Assembly (NCBI GenBank): GCA_905233915.1
Contig: CAJOFM010000003.1
Span: forward strand, 62,001-126,000
Reading direction: 5' to 3'
Source: an uncultured Muribaculaceae bacterium
Lineage (GTDB): Bacteria > Bacteroidota > Bacteroidia > Bacteroidales > Muribaculaceae
DNA length: 64,000 nt
How positions within the stretch are numbered: position 1 is the first letter of the stretch; each line of letters begins with the position of its first letter. The notes below the pieces were generated by a model. It made no database searches. It was not told where the DNA came from and worked only from the letters and a program-made list of their open reading frames with translations. Shown piece by piece: positions 61,985 to 64,000 of the stretch. Position numbers and translations under genes: made by a program.

Positions 61985-63307
61985 TTATCGGCCGATGCAG
62001 TGGTATTCAAATCCGGCTTGATGCAACTCCTCTCCGTCAAGAATGTTGCGTCCGTCTAGGATAAGTCGGCCCCGCATGGATTGCAATAACATTTCAGTGT
62101 TGGGCATGCGGAACTCCTTCCACTCGGTGACAAGCATCAGGGCATCGCTCTCTTTGACGGCATCATACATGTTTTGGGCATAAACGACTTTGTCACCAAT
62201 CCTGCGGCGGCATTCATCCATTGCCACAGGGTCATATACCTTGACAATGGCTCCAGCCTTGAGTAATAAGTCGATAAGCACTAGAGACGGGGCTTCACGC
62301 ATGTCGTCGGTCTCGGGCTTGAATGACAATCCCCACAGGGCAATGATTTTACCTTTGAGTTGTGCCTCATCGCCGCCGTAATAGTTGATAAGCTTGTGGT
62401 AGAGAATGAGCTTCTGGTCAGCATTCACATCTTCTACCGCCTGCAGCACCCTCATGTTATAGCCGTGGTCGGCAGCTGTTTTGATTAGGGCTTTTACATC
62501 CTTGGGGAAGCAGGAACCGCCATATCCGCATCCAGCATACAGGAATTTCTTGCCAATGCGTGTGTCGCTGCCGATACCTTTGCGCACCATGTTTACGTCG
62601 GCACCCACCAGTTCACACAGGTTGGCAATGTCGTTCATGAAACTGATGCGGGTAGCAAGCATGGAATTGGCGGCATATTTGATCATCTCGGCCGAAGGGA
62701 TGTCGGTGAAGATAAGTCTGTCGCTCACAATCATGAACGGCTTGTAGAGACGTGCTATCAGCTTGCGTGCACGCTCACTATCAACGCCAACCACGACACG
62801 GTCAGGACTCATGAAATCCTTCACGGCATTACCTTCTTTCAGGAACTCGGGGTTGCTGGCCACGTCAAATTCCACGTTTGCGCCCCTCAGTTGCAGTTCT
62901 TCGTTGATGGCGGTTTTAACCTTGAGTGCTGTGCCAACAGGAACAGTGCTCTTGGTCACAACAACAACATAGTGGTTGATGTTGCGGCCAATCGTGCGTG
63001 CCACTTCGAGAACATATTTGAGGTCGGCACTACCGTCTTCGTCAGGAGGTGTGCCCACTGCTATGAAGACGATATCCACCTCGTTGATGATATCTTCGAG
63101 ACGGGTCGTGAATCTCATTCTCCCTGATTTCATGTTCTTGCGAACAAGTGTTTCAAGGCCAGGTTCATAGATGGGAACAATACCTTGTTTCAGTTGCTCA
63201 ATTTTGCGCTCGTCAACATCGACACAGGTCACATGGACGCCCATCTCGCTGAAGCATGTCCCTGTTACCAGTCCGACATATCCGGTTCCCACAACAGCTA
63301 TTTTCAT
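61985..63307 (-). CDS. ugd: UDP-glucose 6-dehydrogenase
   Basis: 440 residues from the ATG at 63307. N-terminal NAD fold 'IAVVGTGYVGLVTGTCFSEMG', 'FIAVGTPPDEDGSADL', 'TKSTVPVGT', the substrate/catalysis segment 'SNPEFLKEGNAVKDF' and the active-site Cys in 'GCGYGGSCFPKDVKALI'; the C-terminal domain ends 'GRNILDGEELHQAGFEYHCIGR'. It makes UDP-glucuronate for capsule or LPS. It lies directly downstream of the tyrosine kinase gene, as in a polysaccharide locus that continues beyond the window. Confidence 0.96.
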   Translation of the reverse strand: MKIAVVGTGYVGLVTGTCFSEMGVHVTCVDVDERKIEQLKQGIVPIYEPGLETLVRKNMKSGRMRFTTRLEDIINEVDIVFIAVGTPPDEDGSADLKYVLEVARTIGRNINHYVVVVTKSTVPVGTALKVKTAINEELQLRGANVEFDVASNPEFLKEGNAVKDFMSPDRVVVGVDSERARKLIARLYKPFMIVSDRLIFTDIPSAEMIKYAANSMLATRISFMNDIANLCELVGADVNMVRKGIGSDTRIGKKFLYAGCGYGGSCFPKDVKALIKTAADHGYNMRVLQAVEDVNADQKLILYHKLINYYGGDEAQLKGKIIALWGLSFKPETDDMREAPSLVLIDLLLKAGAIVKVYDPVAMDECRRRIGDKVVYAQNMYDAVKESDALMLVTEWKEFRMPNTEMLLQSMRGRLILDGRNILDGEELHQAGFEYHCIGR

Positions 63308-63332
63308 ATTATATTGATTTCTATTGATGATA

Positions 63333-63367
63333 CATTCGGGTCCCACATTCATTGTGAGACCCGAATG
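63333..63367 (-). terminator. Stem-loop between the tyrosine kinase gene and ugd
   Basis: Perfect 10-bp stem CATTCGGGTC / GACCCGAATG extended by four more pairs after a mismatch. No T run on the minus strand, so it could be a partial terminator or an mRNA processing element within the operon. Confidence 0.55.
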
Positions 63368-63386
63368 CTATCGTTGTTGATAATGA

Positions 63387-64000
63387 TTAGCCATTGATAG
63401 GCTTTTCGCGATCCTTGGGAGTGTCATCGACATAGTAGCCACCGCTGTCGCCACCATATCCATAACCATATCCGTATCCATAACCATATCCGTAACCCTT
63501 ACCATAACCGTATGCGTAGGAATAGTTGTAGCGGGTCTTGCTCACCTTGATATCGTTGATAAGGATGGTGAGGTTCTTAATCTTCTTCTCATCAGACAGA
63601 TGCTCGAGCTCATACATGTACTGCTGCTCAACCCTGCCGTCGCGGATTACGTAGATGGTCAGGTCGACATATCGGTTCACGATAGCGGCATCGGCAATCA
63701 GGTTATAGGGCACGGTATCGAGAATCACGAAGTCATACTTCTTCTTGAGTTCGTCAACCATTTTGCCCATATTCTCACTCATCAGCAATGCTGTGGGGTT
63801 GGGAGGAATGGCACCGACACTGATGATGTCGAAGCCCTCATGCAGGGGAGCACGATGGATGACTTTATTCAAGTCGGTTTCCTTGCCAGAAAGGAATGCC
63901 GAAGCACCACGACCGTCCTGAACACCTACATATTCTGAGAACTTACCTTTACGCAAGTCAAGGTCGACTACGATAACGCGCTTGTTGACAAATGCATAGG
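63387..64000 (-). CDS. Capsule-type tyrosine kinase (BY-kinase), C-terminal part
   Basis: 203 codons in the window; the 5' part lies beyond the right edge. The first visible residues include the Walker A'-type strand 'VIVVDLDLRKGKF', so the P loop itself is just outside. 'YDFVILDTVPYNLIADAAIVNRYVD' is the Walker B region. The C-terminus is a Gly/Tyr-rich tail (residues about 160-180 of this fragment, alternating Tyr-Gly) corresponding to the autophosphorylation Tyr cluster of Wzc/Ptk. It controls export and polymerisation of capsule or exopolysaccharide. ugd follows 79 nt downstream, and its product is a known BY-kinase target in other bacteria. Confidence 0.88.
   Translation of the reverse strand, partial: YAFVNKRVIVVDLDLRKGKFSEYVGVQDGRGASAFLSGKETDLNKVIHRAPLHEGFDIISVGAIPPNPTALLMSENMGKMVDELKKKYDFVILDTVPYNLIADAAIVNRYVDLTIYVIRDGRVEQQYMYELEHLSDEKKIKNLTILINDIKVSKTRYNYSYAYGYGKGYGYGYGYGYGYGYGGDSGGYYVDDTPKDREKPING
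63454..63515 (-). repeat. Hexanucleotide repeat encoding the Tyr-Gly tail
   Basis: Near-tandem 6-nt units (CATATC, CATAAC, CGTATC) code for alternating Tyr and Gly. Copy number may change by slippage, altering the number of phosphorylatable Tyr residues while keeping the frame. Confidence 0.75.

Noticed and set aside
63454-63515. Short CRISPR-like repeat
   Set aside because: Units are 6 nt, lie in frame inside a kinase gene and encode Tyr-Gly.
63387-63956. Separate small gene starting at 63956
   Set aside because: The start would be a TTG in the middle of the Walker A' strand; the frame stays open to the window edge, so it is the end of a longer kinase gene.

Overview
The window looks like a chromosome segment of a Bacteroidales bacterium, most likely a gut member of the Muribaculaceae/Prevotellaceae/Bacteroidaceae group. 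The grounds are the Bacteroidetes-type promoters (-33 TTG, 19-20 nt, -7 TAnnTTTG) seen before several genes, the near absence of Shine-Dalgarno sequences, lipoproteins with Lys/Asp/Glu-rich mature ends, GH92 and GH18 glycosidases, a FeoA-FeoB fusion, an 11-subunit-type complex I (fused nuoCD, no nuoEFG), methylmalonyl-CoA mutase mutAB and C-terminal tails of type IX secretion type. The genus cannot be fixed from sequence reading alone.

Layout. 0-2.8 kb: 5' part of an alpha-2-macroglobulin-like protein (minus). 3.0-4.5 kb: ECF sigma factor, small membrane protein and Spy/CpxP-like periplasmic protein. 4.7-9.9 kb: a TonB-dependent receptor followed by four related lipoproteins. 10.0-11.6 kb: an OmpR-type two-component pair. 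11.8-29.3 kb: a single 18-gene energy operon in which the complete F1Fo ATP synthase set (atpDCBEFHAG) sits between nuoH and nuoI. 29.3-34.8 kb: three secreted envelope proteins in which one gene fuses a beta-propeller to an amidase and the next two encode these parts separately. 35.0-40.7 kb: Hsp20, a BadF-type sugar kinase, GH92, an ECF-type S component and GH18. 40.8-44.8 kb: mutA-mutB. 45.1-46.1 kb: an AT-rich acyltransferase. 46.1-50.1 kb: feoAB with a small Cys-rich partner, divergent from a hemerythrin / LuxR-type regulator pair. 50.2-53.2 kb: MlaE/MlaF-type transporter, HD-domain protein and glutamine amidotransferase. 53.2-57.5 kb: queuosine precursor genes queF-queC (plus) and queE-queD (minus), with a sulfatase-modifying-factor-like lipoprotein and fabD between them. 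57.5-64 kb: WG-repeat lipoprotein, secreted endonuclease I with dockerin-like repeats, UDP-glucose dehydrogenase and the end of a capsule tyrosine kinase.

Functionally, the centre is respiratory: complex I pumps protons and the ATP synthase uses them, apparently from one transcript, while mutAB serves the succinate-propionate fermentation common in this group. The rest is mainly envelope upkeep, glycan use, iron uptake and tRNA modification.

The observations that most deserve follow-up are: (1) degenerate heptanucleotide arrays phased at 7 nt in most gene junctions between about 50 and 57.6 kb, one ending exactly at a start codon; (2) the interleaved nuo/atp operon; (3) a hemerythrin paired with a non-phosphorylatable LuxR-type regulator and a palindrome facing feoAB; (4) the fused versus split propeller/amidase set; (5) a Cys/His cluster in the small subunit of methylmalonyl-CoA mutase.

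No rRNA, tRNA, CRISPR array, transposase or phage gene was recognised.
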